DNA of 64,000 nt from contig NZ_JAMBLT010000005.1 of assembly GCF_023336895.1 (NCBI RefSeq), positions 32,412-96,411 of the forward strand, written 5' to 3'. Shown here piece after piece: positions 1-8,967 of this stretch (position 1 is its first letter; the number at the start of each line of letters is the position of its first letter). The notes beneath the pieces are model-generated. The model made no database searches, was not told the DNA's origin, and saw only the letters and a program-made list of their open reading frames with translations. The position numbers and the translations under genes were made by a program. This stretch comes from Parasutterella secunda (GTDB lineage Bacteria; Pseudomonadota; Gammaproteobacteria; Burkholderiales; Burkholderiaceae_F).

Positions 1-1710
1 CGTATCGCGAACCTTTTCCGCCGCCTTTTTCTTAGCTTTTTCCCAATCATTCTTGCCCAAATGGTGAAGGGGAGCATGTTCGGCGTCACTGCCGCTGTAA
101 CGGGAAATAAGCTGAAGCTGCGCAACCGGAACGAAGAGCTTTGCATCATTGGCGTAGTCAAGGCGTAGAAACTCTTCCTTTCCATTAGCCGTGTCAATTG
201 TTTGAAGCCCCGCGTAGCGACCGATACCATGTGTGATATGAACGACAGGATCGCCGATTTTTAATTCTGCGAGATCGCGGATCATCATATCGACGTTGGT
301 GGTGTGAGCCTGACGTCTCAAAGTGCGACGGGGTGCTGTGGCGTAAAGTTCCGTTTCTGTGAGAAGCGTTATGCCTTCAGTACTTAGTCCTTGGTATAAA
401 GGTCCAACTGTCAGCATCACCGGTTCAGTGTCGCTGACGAACTCGCTAAAACTATCTGAGTAAGGAACTTTGAGACCGTTTCGGTCAAAAAGTTGACTGA
501 TTGTTTCGCGGCGACCGACACTGGGGGCCATGATCAAAACGCGATGCTTCCGAGTTTTTTCTTCGTCAATGAGTCTTTCCAGATTTTCGAGCGGTCTATC
601 GGCTTTTCGGTCCACGAGAACGCGCGTGCTGATCGGGCTGTCTTCCGTTTTACCTTGAAAGCGAACAAAGCGCTTGAGCTCCGTGAAAAAGCACTCACTT
701 GTCTCATAGAGCATTTCAACGGGTAAAACCGGTCTTTCCGGATCTGCTTTTAAAAATTTGTACCGGCCTTGGGTCTCTTCGATAAAGCGGTTAAGTGCGG
801 TTTCCACGTCGCCCAGCATTCCGATTAACGTGCGCTCTTCATTGAGATAGGAGAAAAACGTTGCCTTTTCTTCGAAAAATAGGGGAAGGTAGTACTCAAT
901 GCCGGCGTTGATAATGCCTTGGCTGAGGTCTTTGTAAAGAATGGCTTTAGAGGGATCCCCAGTGAAAAATTCCCGCCATTTTGCCCGAAAGTCAACTAAC
1001 GCTTGAGCATCCGTTGGAAATTCTCTGCCCGGGAGCACTCGGACTTCATCCACTGTTTCCAAGGAACGTTGTGAATCCGGGTCAAAAGAGCGAATAGAAT
1101 CAATTTCCGTGTCGAAAAGGTCTAAACGAAATGGGGTCTTAGCGCCCATGGGGAAAATATCAATCAAACTTCCGCGGACACTGAATTCACCGGGAGCGAC
1201 GACTTGACTGACATTTTGGTAACCGGCGCTCACCAACCGTTCGCGAAGGGTGGCCGCATTAATTTCTTCGCCTTTTTTAAAGAAAAAGACTCGTCCGGAT
1301 AAATAAGCGGGAGGCGCGATGGTTTGCGCAGCGGTTGTCCCAGTCAGTAAAACAACATCAATTTGAGAACGTGCTTCGTCGGGATTGGCAAGTTTGTAGA
1401 GAATTTCCAATCTCTCGCTGACCAAATCCTGATGCGGACTGACCAAATCGTAAGGTAAGGTTTCCCAGTCCGGAAAATAAACGATATTGAGTTCCGGGGC
1501 AAAATAGCTGATTTCTTCTTTGAGTCGGAGACACTGTGAAGCATTATCGGCAATCAGAACTAAGAGTTTCCTGTCTTCGTGTGTCTGCAGCGCAGCCAGA
1601 GACAGCCAAAGCGAATCGGCACCGCTTGCGCCTAATGTTAGTGTTCTTTTGGCTTTGTTGCTAAGGTGGGAAATGTCCCTTCTGATTCTGTCGCGAAGAT
1701 TGTCAAACAT
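1..1710 (-). CDS. mfd: Transcription-repair coupling factor Mfd, N-terminal 570 codons (runs off the left edge)
   Basis: Mfd recognises RNA polymerase stalled at DNA lesions, displaces it and recruits UvrA. Translating the minus strand from the ATG at 1710 gives an uninterrupted frame to position 1. It starts MFDNLRDRIRRD, continues through the UvrB-like damage-recognition module (for example LPGREFPTDA near residue 230), then the start of the CarD-like RNAP-interaction domain (LKIGDPVVHITHGIGRYAGL). The frame ends in EKVRD, just ahead of where the helicase domains begin in the family. The helicase motor and C-terminal domain therefore lie outside the window. It is divergent from the transporter gene that follows. 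The visible part is intact. Confidence 0.95.
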   Translation of the reverse strand, partial: MFDNLRDRIRRDISHLSNKAKRTLTLGASGADSLWLSLAALQTHEDRKLLVLIADNASQCLRLKEEISYFAPELNIVYFPDWETLPYDLVSPHQDLVSERLEILYKLANPDEARSQIDVVLLTGTTAAQTIAPPAYLSGRVFFFKKGEEINAATLRERLVSAGYQNVSQVVAPGEFSVRGSLIDIFPMGAKTPFRLDLFDTEIDSIRSFDPDSQRSLETVDEVRVLPGREFPTDAQALVDFRAKWREFFTGDPSKAILYKDLSQGIINAGIEYYLPLFFEEKATFFSYLNEERTLIGMLGDVETALNRFIEETQGRYKFLKADPERPVLPVEMLYETSECFFTELKRFVRFQGKTEDSPISTRVLVDRKADRPLENLERLIDEEKTRKHRVLIMAPSVGRRETISQLFDRNGLKVPYSDSFSEFVSDTEPVMLTVGPLYQGLSTEGITLLTETELYATAPRRTLRRQAHTTNVDMMIRDLAELKIGDPVVHITHGIGRYAGLQTIDTANGKEEFLRLDYANDAKLFVPVAQLQLISRYSGSDAEHAPLHHLGKNDWEKAKKKAAEKVRDT

Positions 1711-1832
1711 GTTTGCCTCTTATTTATTCAGAGCGTAATTATGGCTACTTTTTTCTTTTTTCGTTTGTTGGCTTCTGTGGTGTTCCATTCTTTGAATCTT
1801 CTATACAATCCGTGCCCATAAGGAGAGTTTCC

Positions 1833-2729
1833 ATGGCTTTAAGTGGCGACGCAAAACTTTGGCGTGGCATTGTTTGTACGCTTGTGGGCGGTATCGGCTG
1901 GGGCTTTTCCGGCGCCTGCGGACAATACTTGTTTACTTATCAGGATGTCCGTCCCGATTGGCTGACTGTTGTTCGAATGGTGATCGCGGGCATCTTGCTT
2001 TGCATGGCTTTTATTCCAACGCATTACCGAGCGATGCGTCCGATTTTTAAACCGGGCTTACACTGGCTATGGTTATTAATTTATGCCTTGGGCGGTTTGA
2101 TGATCAGTCAGTTTGGCTACTTAACAGCGGTTGAGTACACCAATTCCGGTACAGCTACGATGCTGGTTTATTTCAATCCGGTTTTCATTTTGGCCGCCGT
2201 ATGTCTGATTCAGTCCAGGCTTCCGATGCGTCGTGAGATTTTAGCGATCATTTGTGCTTTGGTAGGAACCTTTTTTGTGGCTACTCACGGTGAGCTTAGT
2301 CATTTGGCTATTTCTGCAGAAGGTTTGTTTTGGGGACTAACCAGTGCTTTTGGTATCGCTGTTTATACGATTTTGCCGGCCCGCTTTCTTTCCAAATACC
2401 CAACTCAGGCACTAATGGGTGTAGGGATGCTGCTTGGCGGATTGATTACCGGTTTTATCATCGATTTTCCTTCAATTAGTTTTCAATTGGATACGTACGG
2501 CATTGTTGCTCTGATTCTGATCATTCTTTTAGGAACGATTGTCGCTTTTATGCTTTATATGCAAGGCGTTGCGGATTTAGGCAGCGTCAAAGCCAGCATG
2601 ATCGCTTGTGTTGAGCCGATATCCGCAGCCGTCTTCTCAGTCGTTTTTTTCGGTACGCAGTTTGCAACGATGGATTACTTGGGCTTTGCCTGCATCCTTG
2701 CTACCATATTCATCCTTGGCAGGCGCTAG
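1833..2729 (+). CDS. EamA/DMT-family inner-membrane transporter
   Basis: A 298-residue, almost entirely hydrophobic protein with about ten predicted membrane segments in two repeated halves, the layout of the drug/metabolite transporter (EamA) superfamily. Recognisable stretches include GGIGWGFSGACGQYLF at the N-terminus and GSVKASMIACVEPISAAVF near the end, the typical EamA C-half signature. The start is placed at the ATG at 1833 because AAGGAGAG lies just upstream; an in-frame extension to 1713 adds hydrophobic residues without a ribosome site. The substrate cannot be told from sequence; members export amino acids, metabolites or drugs. It is followed 14 bases later by ispD and may be co-transcribed with it. 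Confidence 0.85.
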   Translation: MALSGDAKLWRGIVCTLVGGIGWGFSGACGQYLFTYQDVRPDWLTVVRMVIAGILLCMAFIPTHYRAMRPIFKPGLHWLWLLIYALGGLMISQFGYLTAVEYTNSGTATMLVYFNPVFILAAVCLIQSRLPMRREILAIICALVGTFFVATHGELSHLAISAEGLFWGLTSAFGIAVYTILPARFLSKYPTQALMGVGMLLGGLITGFIIDFPSISFQLDTYGIVALILIILLGTIVAFMLYMQGVADLGSVKASMIACVEPISAAVFSVVFFGTQFATMDYLGFACILATIFILGRR

Positions 2730-2743
2730 AAAGGTTTATCGGT

Positions 2744-3436
2744 ATGTCCAAACGTATTTTGTTAATCCCGGCCGCAGGGGTTGGGGAACGGATGAAAATC
2801 GGTTATCCGAAGCAATATTATCCCTTGCTTGATAACACTTCCATGCTTGAAGTGACCGTGAATCGGCTACAGGATATGCATCTTTTTGATCAGATTGCGG
2901 TAGTGGTATCCAAGAACGATTCCTACATTGATCAGTGTCATTTTCACGGAGATGTTTGTATTTTCCCGTGTGGGGGAGAAACTCGGTCGGAATCTGTTTT
3001 AAATGGTTTGGTGGCATTAAATCCGACTGATGATGATTGGGTCTTTGTACACGATGCGGCTCGTCCTTGTCTGGATCGTGAGTCTGTTGAAAGACTGATA
3101 GAGACGATTGAGTCGGAAGCGATTGACGGAGCAATTTTGGCTATGCCCGTTACCGACACGATTAAGTGGGTCGGCTCTTGCGGTCTCATCGAAAAAACCA
3201 TCGACCGCTCGCATTGCTATCGGGCGCAAACTCCACAGGTATTTCAAGCGGGCGCTTTACGCGCTGCATTAGTTGAGGCAAAAGGGCCAGTAACGGATGA
3301 AGCAAGTGCGATGGAAGCGCAAAATGCCAAAATCCGAATTGTGGAGGGCTCTGCTTTTAATATTAAGGTCACTTATCCTGACGATATAGAAATTGTCAGA
3401 AACTATTTGTTGAATTCAGAACAGAAGAAGGATTGA
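2744..3436 (+). CDS. ispD: 2-C-methyl-D-erythritol 4-phosphate cytidylyltransferase IspD
   Basis: Transfers CMP from CTP to methylerythritol phosphate, the third step of the MEP isoprenoid pathway, in the cytoplasm. The 230-residue length is normal. The nucleotide-binding start [11 protein letters not shown] with the following Lys-Gln (PKQY), the central [10 protein letters not shown] motif and the [10 protein letters not shown] motif are all present. The frame ends in a TGA that lies 2 bases ahead of the chosen ispF start, so ispD and ispF are translationally close, as in many proteobacteria where the two enzymes are adjacent or fused. Confidence 0.96.
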   Translation: MSKRILLIPAAGVGERMKIGYPKQYYPLLDNTSMLEVTVNRLQDMHLFDQIAVVVSKNDSYIDQCHFHGDVCIFPCGGETRSESVLNGLVALNPTDDDWVFVHDAARPCLDRESVERLIETIESEAIDGAILAMPVTDTIKWVGSCGLIEKTIDRSHCYRAQTPQVFQAGALRAALVEAKGPVTDEASAMEAQNAKIRIVEGSAFNIKVTYPDDIEIVRNYLLNSEQKKD

Positions 3437-3438
3437 AA

Positions 3439-3918
3439 ATGAGTTTTCGTATTGGACAAGGCTATGATATTCACCGCCTGGTTGAGGGCCGTCCTTTGAT
3501 TTTGGGCGGTGTTACGATTGATTATGAAAAAGGACTTTTGGGTCACTCTGATGCCGATGCGCTTTTGCATGCTATCACCGATGCTCTGTTAGGCGCAGCC
3601 GGATTGGGGGATATCGGTCGCCATTTTCCGGATACTGATCCTGCTTATAAGGATGCGGACAGCAAAATTTTATTGTCCGATGCGGTCGGTCTTGTGGTTA
3701 AAGCCGGTTGGGCAATCGTCAATGTGGATGCTACGGTCATTGCACAAGCGCCTAAACTTGCTTCCCATATGGAAGCCATTCGAGAATCCGTTGCCAAGGC
3801 CATCGGCATTGATCTTCAACGCGTGAACATTAAGGCCAAGACCAAGGAAGGGTGCGATGCCGTCGGCCAAAAAGAAGCCATTGAAGTTCACGCCATCGCA
3901 CTGCTTGAAGCTTTTTAG
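3439..3918 (+). CDS. ispF: 2-C-methyl-D-erythritol 2,4-cyclodiphosphate synthase IspF
   Basis: Cyclises CDP-methylerythritol phosphate to MEcPP with release of CMP. The 159-residue protein has the metal-binding start [19 protein letters not shown], the [20 protein letters not shown] motif and the C-terminal [12 protein letters not shown] region. The ATG at 3439 is preferred over the TTG at 3433: AGAAGGA sits 8 bases upstream of the ATG and the family starts close to this point. It ends 16 bases from the convergent sensor-kinase gene with no clear terminator between them. Confidence 0.96.
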   Translation: MSFRIGQGYDIHRLVEGRPLILGGVTIDYEKGLLGHSDADALLHAITDALLGAAGLGDIGRHFPDTDPAYKDADSKILLSDAVGLVVKAGWAIVNVDATVIAQAPKLASHMEAIRESVAKAIGIDLQRVNIKAKTKEGCDAVGQKEAIEVHAIALLEAF

Positions 3919-3934
3919 TATTCAGGCGTGATGA

Positions 3935-5335
3935 TTATTTATTTCTAGGCAAAAGCGTATCGGTCGGTGCCGTTTGTTCTTCGAGAACCGGTTTTTCGTT
4001 TCGTTTATTGGCAAGCGGCATCACCAATTCAACGATTAAGCCGTGCGGGTGGTTCGAAGATAGCTTGATGTGACCACCTGAACGTTTAACCACACGAACA
4101 ACAATGGCGAGGCCCAGACCGGCCCCTTTCGCACCGCCGCGAGCCGTGTCTCCGCGTTCAAACGGACGGACAATTCGAGCCATTTCTTCAGCAGGAACTC
4201 CAACACCTTTATCACAGATGCGAAGCATTGCTTCATCGCCTTGACGCAGAACCTGAATATTTAATTCCAAAAGTCCAGACTCGGGCGTTCTGCCGTAGCG
4301 GTCAGCATTGACGAGCAGATTTTGGATCGCACGGACAAGTTCTGTTGGATGAGCCATCACGAAGAGGTTACCCATTAGGCTCGTTTCAATCTTCACATCG
4401 TCTTTGGTGCGCAGGCGCATGTCACCAATCGTTTCATACACCATTGCCCCAAGGTCAACCCGTTCAAGCGGTTGCTTACTGCGTTTGGCATAGGCCATGA
4501 ATTGGTTGACGATGCTTTCCATTTGCTCAAGGTCGCTCACCATCGCGTCGCGAGAATCGTCCGGCAAATCAGCTAATTCGATTTCAAGGCGCATGCGGGT
4601 TAAGGGCGTGCGTAAGTCATGGGAGACACCGGCTAATAGTAGTTCTCGGTCATCTTCCATGCGCTCAAGTTCTCGCACCATATGGTTAAAGCTGTGATTG
4701 ACGGCTTCAATTTCGGCAGTTCGAGTGTTTTCCGGCAGGAGATCGGGTTTTTCCCCTCGTCCTAATTTTTTAGCCGCTTCACTTAATTGAGCCAACGGTT
4801 TAACTGTGCGTTGTGTGAGAACCGTCGCACCAAGGGTGCCAACTAAAAAGGCCACAAATGCCCAGAAAACCCAAGTCGTGCCGAACGGGGGATCCAATAG
4901 GTCGTTACGGATCAATAGCCAATAGTCATCGCCTTCAATAACCATGGATACCCAGACGCCTGTTTCGCCGTTGACTTCACCGGCGACGATCGTGCTGTTG
5001 CCTAAGACCTCTTTTGTTTGACTGTCAATGAGTTCAGCGATATTGCCTTGAGCATGTAAGGGTTTCCAAGTATCGGAACTTTCTTTCGGGATAATTCGCA
5101 CGCCCTCACGATAAGCGAGCACATGCAGCAAATCGGGACGCGCATTGGGATCAGAAGAAATCAAGGCGTAACGCGTCAGATTAACGGTTGAAATAATCTG
5201 CTGCGATACACCTTTCGAAAAAGGAACCTCGGATAAAACACGAAAGCTTTGAAGCCACGCGAGAGCGGTGATGATCAATAAGAGCATCAAAAGGGTAAAG
5301 GTCCGCCAAAATAAACTCGGTGACTTCAAAGGCAT
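3935..5335 (-). CDS. envZ: EnvZ-like sensor histidine kinase
   Basis: Membrane histidine kinase of 466 residues. A first membrane segment (about residues 10-30) and a second (about 153-175) bracket a periplasmic domain; then come a HAMP region, the phosphoacceptor motif LLAGVSHDLRTPLTRMRLE with its His, the N-box (NLLVNADRYGR), the G1 box (DKGVGVP) and the G2 box (GAGLGLAIV). It lies 12 bases downstream of the ompR-like gene in the same operon with an AGGAA ribosome site. By order and domain make-up it is the EnvZ partner of that regulator. Whether it senses osmolarity is inferred from the name of the family only. Confidence 0.88.
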   Translation of the reverse strand: MPLKSPSLFWRTFTLLMLLLIITALAWLQSFRVLSEVPFSKGVSQQIISTVNLTRYALISSDPNARPDLLHVLAYREGVRIIPKESSDTWKPLHAQGNIAELIDSQTKEVLGNSTIVAGEVNGETGVWVSMVIEGDDYWLLIRNDLLDPPFGTTWVFWAFVAFLVGTLGATVLTQRTVKPLAQLSEAAKKLGRGEKPDLLPENTRTAEIEAVNHSFNHMVRELERMEDDRELLLAGVSHDLRTPLTRMRLEIELADLPDDSRDAMVSDLEQMESIVNQFMAYAKRSKQPLERVDLGAMVYETIGDMRLRTKDDVKIETSLMGNLFVMAHPTELVRAIQNLLVNADRYGRTPESGLLELNIQVLRQGDEAMLRICDKGVGVPAEEMARIVRPFERGDTARGGAKGAGLGLAIVVRVVKRSGGHIKLSSNHPHGLIVELVMPLANKRNEKPVLEEQTAPTDTLLPRNK

Positions 5336-5347
5336 ATTGAGTTCCTA

Positions 5348-6082
5348 TTATTGTTGATTCGATTGTCCACCGTCTGGGATGAACACGTAACCGACACCCC
5401 AAACCGTTTGCAGGAATCTGGGTTTAGAAGGATCGGGTTCAATCATTTTACGCAGACGAGACACCTGCACGTCAAGCGAGCGGTCAAAAGCTTCATATTC
5501 GCGGCCGCGGGCAATCTCCATCAATTTGTCGCGAGACAAAGGTTGTTTGGGATGGCGAGCAAAAGCTTTCAAGACAGCAAATTCACCGGTTGTAAGGGGA
5601 ACGGGTTCGCCGTTTTTACGCAATACGCGTGTGCCGAGATCCAATTCAAATTCGCCGAATTTAACCACTTCGTCGGTCATCGAAGGTGCACCCGGAGCAT
5701 CCGCAGCCGGACGACGGCGAAGTACGGCATGAATACGGGCCAAAAGTTCTCTCGGGTTAAAGGGCTTCGGAATGTAGTCATCGGCCCCCATTTCCAAACC
5801 AACGATACGATCAACGTCTTCACCGCGGGCGGTGAGCATAATGATCGGGGTCGTGTCTTTTTGTTCGCGCAGACGACGCAGAATCTGCAATCCGTCTTCG
5901 CCGGGCATCATGAGGTCCAAAATCAAAGCATCAAAGCGTTCACGAAGCCACAAACGGTTCATCGTCACACCGTTATCGGCCACAAACACTTGGAATCCGT
6001 TTTCGCCTAAGTAGCGGCGTAAAAGATCACGGAGACGGGGATCGTCGTCAACGACTAATAATTTGGGTGTACGTTCTGACAT
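5348..6082 (-). CDS. ompR: OmpR-family response regulator
   Basis: A 244-residue two-domain regulator. The N-terminal receiver domain has the acidic pair (VVDDDPRLRDLLRRYL), the phosphorylation Asp in ALILDLMMPGEDG, and the conserved Thr/Ala and Lys (MLTARGEDVDR, IPKPFNPREL). The C-terminal winged helix begins near residue 140 and carries the LTTGEFAVLKAF and SRLRKMIEPDPSKPRFLQTV signatures of OmpR. It is the first gene of the ompR-envZ operon. The 219-base region upstream of its start is AT-rich and probably holds both its promoter and that of the divergent small periplasmic protein gene. Confidence 0.92.
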   Translation of the reverse strand: MSERTPKLLVVDDDPRLRDLLRRYLGENGFQVFVADNGVTMNRLWLRERFDALILDLMMPGEDGLQILRRLREQKDTTPIIMLTARGEDVDRIVGLEMGADDYIPKPFNPRELLARIHAVLRRRPAADAPGAPSMTDEVVKFGEFELDLGTRVLRKNGEPVPLTTGEFAVLKAFARHPKQPLSRDKLMEIARGREYEAFDRSLDVQVSRLRKMIEPDPSKPRFLQTVWGVGYVFIPDGGQSNQQ

Positions 6083-6301
6083 GATATTTGTAACTCACTT
6101 TAAAATGTAATTGAAGAAAAAATCGTTTTTGTTACATTTATATTTTGATCAAATTTTTGAGTTTGTAAAGGGGGTAAATGGCTTTTTTACACTCAATTAC
6201 ACAAAAGAAATGACATTAAAAATTCGTTTCACCTTTTTGAGTTATTTATCCTTACTATCTGCCTTGTATAGAAGATCGGCCTTTGGGCAAAGGAAATTTT
6301 G

Positions 6302-6835
6302 ATGCAAAGACCCTGTCATTTGAAAATGATTACGTTCGCACTATGTGCAGGTGTTTTTACCTGTGCTTCTGCGCACCCATTTTTGACTCCGATAGCCGAA
6401 CATCATAATTCCTCCACCCCTTATTATGCGGGTGAACCCATTGATCAGATGCTCTTTTCGATGCCGCAATCCGATGGCAATCCCAAGCTCTGGACGGAGA
6501 TGAGTGCTAAGGAAAGAGCGGAGATATGGCCGTTTCTTTCTCCAAAGATGCAGCGTTACTATTGGCGAAGCATGACAGAACCCGAACGTCGTGCGATGCG
6601 TGCTGAATTTAGCCCCTCTATTAATGAAAAGTTCCGCAAACGCTACGTTTCGCCGTCCGAGTGCGATGGGCACATTGTCCGCCACCGCCTTTCACCTGAA
6701 GAAAGAGCACAAATGCGTCGGCAAATTCGGGAAATGCATATTGAATACTATCGATTCCGTCATCAAAGAGCACCGATGCCGGGCGCTGAATCTCAATCAG
6801 CACAATCAACTCAACCGGCCACTCCGGCTGAGTAA
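6302..6835 (+). CDS. Secreted protein of unknown function, DUF3106-like
   Basis: A 177-residue protein with an N-terminal signal peptide (about residues 1-24, ending CASAHPF). The body contains two short repeats rich in Trp, Glu and Arg: an MSAKERAEIWPFLSPKMQRYYW-type segment split as MSAKERAEIWPFL and MQRYYWRSMTEPERRAMRAE, then LSPEERAQMRRQIREM. This alternation of W, ER and R resembles DUF3106 periplasmic proteins of beta-proteobacteria, but I cannot confirm the assignment. The C-terminus is Ala/Pro/Gln/Ser-rich and probably disordered. ATG 6302 is chosen over an in-frame TTG at 6299 because AAAGGA precedes it. No enzymatic motif is visible. Confidence 0.65.
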   Translation: MQRPCHLKMITFALCAGVFTCASAHPFLTPIAEHHNSSTPYYAGEPIDQMLFSMPQSDGNPKLWTEMSAKERAEIWPFLSPKMQRYYWRSMTEPERRAMRAEFSPSINEKFRKRYVSPSECDGHIVRHRLSPEERAQMRRQIREMHIEYYRFRHQRAPMPGAESQSAQSTQPATPAE

Positions 6836-6894
6836 ATCAACCTTCTCAGACTTCTCGTGCTAAGATAGCCCATCATTTTTATATTAGTGTGAAG

Positions 6895-7587
6895 ATGGGT
6901 AAACCAGTCTTATTGGCTTTTGATACAGCCACCGAATATTGCTCTGTTGCCTTAGCTTATAAAGCGCAGGTTTATTGTCGTACCGAAAAACTCGGTAATT
7001 CTCATTCTGAATGCCTGTTACCTTGGATCGACGAGCTGATTAAAAATGCCGGTATTTCTTTAAAGGACCTTGACGGTATCCTATTTAGTAGCGGTCCCGG
7101 TTCCTTTACCGGTTTGCGTATCGCCTGTGGTGTTGCTCAGGGATTAGCGTATGGTCTGGATAAAAAATTGTTGCCGACCTCAACACTCACCGCTCTGGGT
7201 TATCACTATCGTGATCGTGGCAAACGTATTGCCGTCCTAAATGATGCTCGGATGAACGAGTGTTATGCCGCTATTTATGAAAATAGCGACGGTCGCTTTA
7301 AGGTTCTTCAACCTGAACGATTGGTAAAACCGGAAGAAGTGCAACGGTGGCTCGAGCAAAATGAAGTAACCTTTGTGGTTGGAACCGCTATTGGCGTCTA
7401 TGACATGAATCTCAAAGTCGAGCATCTTTATGCCCACCCTGATGCCTCTTATATGATTGAGTGGTTTAATGGTTGCCGAGATACAGCCGATCAACTTTGG
7501 GTAGATCCTGATAAGGCAGCTCCCATGTATATTCGTGATCATGTCGCGCTCACTATTAACGAACGATTGCAAGGAGCAAAACTTTGA
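6895..7587 (+). CDS. tsaB: tRNA threonylcarbamoyladenosine biosynthesis protein TsaB
   Basis: TsaB is the non-catalytic ASKHA-fold partner of TsaD in making t6A37 on ANN-decoding tRNAs. The 230-residue product opens with LLAFDTATEYCSVAL and carries the GPGSFTGLRIACGVAQGLAYG motif characteristic of the family. The start is taken at ATG 6895; a GTG two codons upstream is also possible, and neither has a strong ribosome site. The sequence TAAGAT at 6861-6866 is a plausible -10 element. The stop codon overlaps the TTG start of rimI, so the two are translationally coupled. Confidence 0.93.
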   Translation: MGKPVLLAFDTATEYCSVALAYKAQVYCRTEKLGNSHSECLLPWIDELIKNAGISLKDLDGILFSSGPGSFTGLRIACGVAQGLAYGLDKKLLPTSTLTALGYHYRDRGKRIAVLNDARMNECYAAIYENSDGRFKVLQPERLVKPEEVQRWLEQNEVTFVVGTAIGVYDMNLKVEHLYAHPDASYMIEWFNGCRDTADQLWVDPDKAAPMYIRDHVALTINERLQGAKL

Positions 7588-8033
7588 CGTTGCGTTTTTG
7601 CTCGGCTGCAGAGACAGATTTGGAAGCCATCAGTCAATTAGATGCCAGTGCTTTCGAGTTTCCCTGGAGTTTCGCTGATTTTGAAGGATCTTTAAAAGCC
7701 GGACATCAATTTTTGTTATTAAAAGACGATGACAGGCTTTTGGGTTTTGCTGTTTACATGCAGATTTTTGAGCAATCGGAGCTTTTGACCATCGCCGTTA
7801 CGCCGTCTGAACAGGGAATGGGGTACGGTAAATTGATCTTAAATGAGGTTCTTGCTCGCTTAGCTGCCAATCAAGCGGAGAGCTTATTTTTAGAAGTTCG
7901 TGTCAGCAACACGCGCGCCCGCGCTTTGTATCATTCGGTTGGGTTTCAAGAAATTTCTTCTCGAAAAGGTTACTATCCGACTCGTGACGGTCGGGAAGAT
8001 GCGATTGTCATGCAAAAATTATTGGGGAACTAA
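7584..8033 (+). CDS. rimI: Ribosomal protein alanine N-acetyltransferase RimI
   Basis: A 149-residue GNAT acetyltransferase. The acetyl-CoA loop motif A is visible as VTPSEQGMGYGKLIL, followed by the RimI-like LEVRVSNTRARALYHSVGF motif and a C-terminal YYPTRDGREDAIVM. RimI acetylates the N-terminus of ribosomal protein S18 and perhaps other targets. The start codon is TTG at 7584, overlapping the tsaB stop, and it is supported by AAGGAG at 7571-7576. The next gene starts inside the rimI stop codon (TAATG), giving a tight tsaB-rimI-udg operon as recalled from other Burkholderiales. Confidence 0.92.
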   Translation: MTLRFCSAAETDLEAISQLDASAFEFPWSFADFEGSLKAGHQFLLLKDDDRLLGFAVYMQIFEQSELLTIAVTPSEQGMGYGKLILNEVLARLAANQAESLFLEVRVSNTRARALYHSVGFQEISSRKGYYPTRDGREDAIVMQKLLGN

Positions 8034-8953
8034 TGGCTGGCTATTCAAAAGAGACTGCGCGCCTATGGATGGCGATGGACATCGGACCGCTGTGGATCGG
8101 ACGGGACGAAGATGACCCATTGTCTCCGCAGTCTATTGCAAAAGACAGCACTGCAAAAGAAATTACTGAAGCCCCAAAGTTGGCCGCGGAACAAAATTCC
8201 GCTCATTCAGACGACTTTAAACCGGCATCACCGCTTAATAAGACGCCGCCTCACGAGCATTCAGTGCTGACGAGTCCAGAGTCGCATAAACCAAAGACTT
8301 TTGAACTCAAACCGATTCGTCGAAGTTTTGCCGAGCCCGGCATTGTGGAAGTTGATTCCGAATTGTTGACTCGGGCACAAAACGCTGACTGGAAGACGCT
8401 GCAGACGTTGGTTTCTCAGTGTACAGCCTGTAAAGCCTTGAGTCAGAGCCGCCTTTCAACGGTTTTTGGAACGGCAGAAAAGACTGCCAAGATGGTGATT
8501 GTCGGGGAAGCTCCAGGGCGTGATGAAGATCTCCAGGGCAAACCGTTTGTTGGTAAAAGCGGTGAATTGCTCGAAAACATCCTTCGCTCTTTGGGCTTAA
8601 GGCGTGGAGCTGATGTGGCCATTATTAATGTCTTAAAGTGCCGTCCGCCCAATAATCGTGATCCTCATGACAATGAGATCGCCGCTTGTGCGACATTTTT
8701 AACTCGTCAGTTGGAATTGTTGGATCCGAAAGTGATCGTTTTGTCAGGCAGAATTGCTTCCCATGCTTTGCTGAAGACGGAAATGTCTACCGGCAGACTT
8801 CGCGGTCAAACCCATCATATTGAAGTTAATGGTAAACCGATCCCAACGGTTGTCACCTACCATCCGTCCTATTTATTGCGTTCGCCTACAGAGAAAATTT
8901 GCGCTTGGCGTGACTTCAATCTCGCTAAAAAGCTTCTGCTTGAGCTTTCCTAA
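8033..8953 (+). CDS. Uracil-DNA glycosylase, iron-sulfur (family 4/5-like)
   Basis: Removes uracil from DNA in base-excision repair. The catalytic domain occupies about residues 115-306. It begins with a Cys pair (CTACKALSQSR), has the active-site motif GEAPGRDEDLQGKPFVG, a further Cys in NVLKCRPPNNRDPHD and another in the helix EIAACATFL, and the C-terminal HPSYLLRSP motif. The four cysteines suit the [4Fe-4S] cluster of this family. The first 110 residues or so are low-complexity, rich in Ser, Pro and Lys, and not part of the glycosylase fold; simple family-4 enzymes are nearer 200 residues. It is third in the tsaB-rimI-udg operon. Confidence 0.92.
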   Translation: MAGYSKETARLWMAMDIGPLWIGRDEDDPLSPQSIAKDSTAKEITEAPKLAAEQNSAHSDDFKPASPLNKTPPHEHSVLTSPESHKPKTFELKPIRRSFAEPGIVEVDSELLTRAQNADWKTLQTLVSQCTACKALSQSRLSTVFGTAEKTAKMVIVGEAPGRDEDLQGKPFVGKSGELLENILRSLGLRRGADVAIINVLKCRPPNNRDPHDNEIAACATFLTRQLELLDPKVIVLSGRIASHALLKTEMSTGRLRGQTHHIEVNGKPIPTVVTYHPSYLLRSPTEKICAWRDFNLAKKLLLELS

Positions 8954-8967
8954 ATAGAAATTAATTT

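Noticed and set aside
6111..6302. A 63-codon frame between ompR and the secreted protein gene
   Set aside because: No ribosome site, AT-driven composition and location in the divergent promoter region.
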